Source of the DNA: Sphingobium lactosutens DS20
GTDB lineage: Bacteria; Pseudomonadota; Alphaproteobacteria; Sphingomonadales; Sphingomonadaceae
Length of the DNA: 64,000 bases
Assembly: GCF_000445105.1 (NCBI RefSeq)
Contig: NZ_ATDP01000108.1
Span: 1 to 64,000 of the forward strand
Direction of reading: 5' to 3'
In this document: piece after piece, positions 61,498 to 64,000 of the stretch
How the letters are laid out: every line of letters starts with the position of its first letter
Numbering within the stretch: the first letter of the stretch is position 1
The notes under the pieces: generated by a model
The model's database searches: none
Seen by the model: the letters and a program-made list of their open reading frames with translations, nothing else
Told to the model about the DNA's origin: nothing
Program-made: the position numbers and the translations under genes

Positions 61498-63587
61498 GCA
61501 TCTTTCGCAACGACACGCTGGGCAGTTGGACACGGGGCGGGCAAGCGATCGTCCACAATGTCCGCATGACCACCCAGGTCTTCTACCAGACCATGCTGGC
61601 CGGGTTGATCATCTGGATCATCGGCGCGCTCTGGTATGCCTTCGAAAAATCGACGGAATATGAGCGCTTCGTGCTCGTCAAGCTCGCGGAGGCGATGATC
61701 AAGGTCGACGCAGCGGGCGGCACCAACGATCCGGTCCAGTTTCGCACGCCCGCAGGCCAATCCTACTGGACGTCCGCGGACTGGTTGGTCGCTTCGACCC
61801 TGGCAAAGAAGACGCTGCACCAGTTCGAGATCTATCTTCTGCACGGCGCTCTTCTATCGGGGCTGTTCACCCTCGTCATGCTCGGATGGGCATGGTTCTA
61901 CTTCACGCGGACGGGCAGGGGCCTTGGCTCCAACGAATATCTGCGGGGCGCCCGCTTCGGTACCATCCGGCAAGTGAAGCGCGCACTCTGGCGGCAACGC
62001 AAAGGACCGTTGGTCGTAGGCAATGTCCCGGTCCCGGAAGCCTTCGAACCCGAGCATATCCTTCTGTGCGGCGCGCCGGGTACAGGCAAAACCAACCTCA
62101 TTAACGGCATGCTTGACGGCATTCGCAAGTCGGGGAGGCGTGCGATCGTCTACGACACGGCGGGCACTTTCGTCGAGAAATTCTATCGCCAGGGCACGGA
62201 CATGCTGCTCAATCCGCTCGATCAGCGCACGGCGCGCTGGTCGCCCTGGGTCGATGTGCCGCGCGATTATCATTATGACCAGATTGCCGAGTCGACGATC
62301 CCCGAGAAGCATGGCGATCCTTTCTGGGCCAAGGCCGCGCGGGGCACCCTTGTCGCGGTCATGCGCAAGCTCGCGCGGCAGAAGCATACCTATGTCTCGG
62401 TGCTGCTCGACCGGCTGCTACGCTCCAAACTGAAGGATCTCGCCGCTTTCGTGTCCGGGACGGATGCAGCAGCCTTCATCAGCACCGAAGGCGAAAGGAC
62501 CTCGGCAGGCATTCAGGCGGAACTGGCGTCGGTCATGCGCAGCTTCGGGTATCTCGACGATACCGAGGATGGCTTTTCGATCCGCGACTGGGTGAAGAAG
62601 GGTCAGGAAGGGAGCTGGCTCTTTATCACCGTCAAGGCAGATCAGTTGCCCTCGTTGCGGCCCCTGATCACCGTCTGGCTCGATATCGCGATCAGCGCGA
62701 TCATGAGCCTCACGCCGGACCGCGGTCGGCGTCTCTATTGCGTGATCGACGAGTTGCCGACGCTCCAGAAGCTGCCGTCACTCTCCGACTTCCTTGCCCG
62801 GGCCCGTAAATATGGCGGCTGCGGCATATTGGGGTTCCAGTCCTATCCCCAGCTTGAAGCCACTTACGGCATTCAGGATGCCGCTGCCGTCACCGGCTAT
62901 TGTTCCACATGGGTAGCGTTGCGGGCCAACGATACCGCGACGGCCAAACATGTGTCGGAAAATCTGGGTCAGGTCGAGCAGGTCGAGGCCAATGAGGGCA
63001 TGTCCTATGGCGTCAACGACATGCGTGATGGCGTCAACCTCTCGCGCATGCAGGTGACGCGGCCGCTGGTGATGCCGACCGAGGTCACCAACCTGCCTAA
63101 CCTGGTCGGATTTCTGCGCTTCGGCCGCAATCTGCCCGTTGTCCGCTTCGACAGCCGCTTCAATGAGATTCCCTCGCTCGGCCCCGCCTTTATCGAGCGG
63201 ACGGAGCCCCCCATTCAGATCGATAACGCGAAGAAGCTCGCCCGGATCGCCCACGCCGAAGCGCGCGTGCGGGAGGCGATCGAGCGGGAAGCGAGGCAGA
63301 CGCCGCCCCCGCCCACGAAACTGCCGGCCAGTTCCCCGGACGAGGCGACGAGCAGTGAACTACCGCCCCAATCACCGCCGCGGCAACCGGACCTGTTCCA
63401 GCCGCCTGAGCCGCACGTCGATACGCAGCGGGTTGAAGCCATTCTGCTGAACGAGGAAGACGCTGAACTCCCGGTTCCGCCCCGGCTCGCCTGGACGATC
63501 CTGGCCGGCAAGCAGGGCGAAATCCGCTCCGACCTGGTGCAACATGAGCGGGACGATGGTCCGCGCGAACCGTCACGGCCGGCATGA
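61494..63587 (+). CDS. traD: Type IV conjugative coupling protein (TraD/VirD4 family)
   Basis: 697 residues, GTG start overlapping the preceding stop, GAGGAG upstream. Two N-terminal membrane helices (MLAGLIIWIIGALWYAF and LLSGLFTLVMLGWAWFYFT), Walker A GAPGTGKT at residues 193-200, Walker B LYCVIDELPTLQKLPS with the downstream QSYPQLEATYG. The C-terminus is Pro/Glu-rich. A hexameric motor that links the relaxosome to the type IV secretion channel. It overlaps the relaxase gene by ATGA. Confidence 0.95.
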   Translation: MSIFRNDTLGSWTRGGQAIVHNVRMTTQVFYQTMLAGLIIWIIGALWYAFEKSTEYERFVLVKLAEAMIKVDAAGGTNDPVQFRTPAGQSYWTSADWLVASTLAKKTLHQFEIYLLHGALLSGLFTLVMLGWAWFYFTRTGRGLGSNEYLRGARFGTIRQVKRALWRQRKGPLVVGNVPVPEAFEPEHILLCGAPGTGKTNLINGMLDGIRKSGRRAIVYDTAGTFVEKFYRQGTDMLLNPLDQRTARWSPWVDVPRDYHYDQIAESTIPEKHGDPFWAKAARGTLVAVMRKLARQKHTYVSVLLDRLLRSKLKDLAAFVSGTDAAAFISTEGERTSAGIQAELASVMRSFGYLDDTEDGFSIRDWVKKGQEGSWLFITVKADQLPSLRPLITVWLDIAISAIMSLTPDRGRRLYCVIDELPTLQKLPSLSDFLARARKYGGCGILGFQSYPQLEATYGIQDAAAVTGYCSTWVALRANDTATAKHVSENLGQVEQVEANEGMSYGVNDMRDGVNLSRMQVTRPLVMPTEVTNLPNLVGFLRFGRNLPVVRFDSRFNEIPSLGPAFIERTEPPIQIDNAKKLARIAHAEARVREAIEREARQTPPPPTKLPASSPDEATSSELPPQSPPRQPDLFQPPEPHVDTQRVEAILLNEEDAELPVPPRLAWTILAGKQGEIRSDLVQHERDDGPREPSRPA

Positions 63588-64000
63588 TCCAGCCGCAACG
63601 TCTCCACGGCCAGCCCGCCAATATCGCCCGATATTATACGGTTGGGGACTATTACACCAAGGGCGGCAACGAGCCGTCCGAATGGGGTGGCAAACTTGCT
63701 GCCGACCTCGGCCTTTCCGATCCCGTCGACGCCAGGCAGTTTCGTGACCTGCTTGCCGGCAAAGTCGGCGATCAGCAACTGGGGCGACACCGCGCGGACG
63801 GGCAAATCCAGCATCATCCTGGCTGGGACTTTGCTGTCAATGCCCCGAAATCCGTATCCATCATGGCGCTGGTGGCAGGGGATGAGCGAGTGCTCGCCGC
63901 GCATGAACATGCTGTCACAGCTGCCATCACCTATCTGGAGGAACAGGCACAACTTCGCCGCCGCGAGGAAGGCAAGATCGTTCACGAGACCACGGGGCGC
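63584..64000 (+). CDS. MobF-family conjugative relaxase, 5' part (continues beyond the window)
   Basis: The first 139 codons are open to the window end. The N-terminus is a TrwC/TraI relaxase domain: catalytic tyrosine pairs Tyr17-Tyr18 and Tyr23-Tyr24 (ANIARYYTVGDYYTKGG) and HHPGWDFAVNAPKSVSIMAL. It nicks oriT and, in full length, should carry a helicase domain further on. The metal-binding His triad lies outside the window. Coupled to traD by ATGA. Confidence 0.95.
   Translation, partial: MIQPQRLHGQPANIARYYTVGDYYTKGGNEPSEWGGKLAADLGLSDPVDARQFRDLLAGKVGDQQLGRHRADGQIQHHPGWDFAVNAPKSVSIMALVAGDERVLAAHEHAVTAAITYLEEQAQLRRREEGKIVHETTGR

Noticed and set aside
1..64000. CRISPR arrays, tRNA or rRNA genes
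   Set aside because: No regularly spaced direct repeats and no tRNA- or rRNA-like sequence was noticed on either strand.
1..64000. Plasmid replication origin and initiator gene
   Set aside because: No RepA/RepC-like protein or iteron array was recognised; replication functions are presumably outside the window.

Overview
The window reads as part of a large conjugative plasmid (or plasmid-like integrative element) of a sphingomonad, i.e. an alphaproteobacterium of the Sphingomonadaceae. This is inferred from the high G+C, a luxR-luxI-phyH quorum-sensing cluster of the kind known in sphingomonads, a MucR-family regulator, a FecI/FecR/TonB-receptor iron module, a strawberry-notch-type methyltransferase-helicase next to a plasmid ParB, and a transfer operon in the order RHH protein, coupling protein, MobF relaxase. 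No rRNA, tRNA, replication initiator or CRISPR array was found.

Layout. 1-2491 is a complete IS21-family element with perfect 30-bp ends; its left end is base 1 of the window. 2.7-4.7 kb holds an AbiE-type (type IV) toxin-antitoxin pair. 5.0-8.5 kb holds the quorum-sensing operon and small regulators. 8.6-11.8 kb carries a primase-like toprim protein and a large ParB. 12.1-16.0 kb is a stability/defence block: the AAA ATPase and subtilisin-like protease pair IetA-IetS, abutting a parD whose parE partner is cut off by the end of ietS. 16.2-20.5 kb encodes a 1426-residue methyltransferase/SF2 helicase, followed by a MucR regulator with a histone-H1-like tail.

21.7-46 kb is accessory plasmid DNA with many small, tightly packed, mostly uncharacterised genes. 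Within it are a methylase-like protein without a visible NPPY motif, a tRNA-guanine-transglycosylase-like protein of the DpdA type, a PIN-domain toxin-antitoxin pair, an ABC exporter, a DUF932 protein, a fluoride riboswitch with crcB, two receiver-domain proteins, pyrE, a GHKL ATPase, a HerA-like ATPase and a seven-repeat Myb/SANT-like protein. A PP-loop (PAPS-reductase-like) protein follows at 46.3-47.4 kb.

47.9-53.2 kb is a set of gene units (DUF736, two DUF2493/SLOG paralogues, DUF6117, a third SLOG-like protein), most followed by an intrinsic terminator, with two copies of a structured intergenic repeat. 53.6-56.9 kb is an SF1 helicase split by a frameshift. 57.0-61.0 kb is an iron/heme regulation module (ECF sigma, FecR, TonB-dependent receptor) in which a deletion has fused the receptor to the tail of a tonB gene; a Fur-box-like palindrome precedes the sigma gene. 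61.0-64.0 kb starts the transfer region: a candidate oriT, an RHH protein, the TraD-type coupling protein and the N-terminus of a MobF relaxase cut by the window end.

How it fits together: the element encodes its own partition (ParB), addiction and defence (AbiE-like, IetAS, ParD remnant, PIN pair), probable nucleic-acid modification or remodelling proteins (methyltransferase-helicase, DpdA-like, methylase-like, PP-loop), transfer genes, and host-benefit cargo (quorum sensing, fluoride export, iron sensing). All functions are inferred from sequence motifs read by eye; no database search was run.
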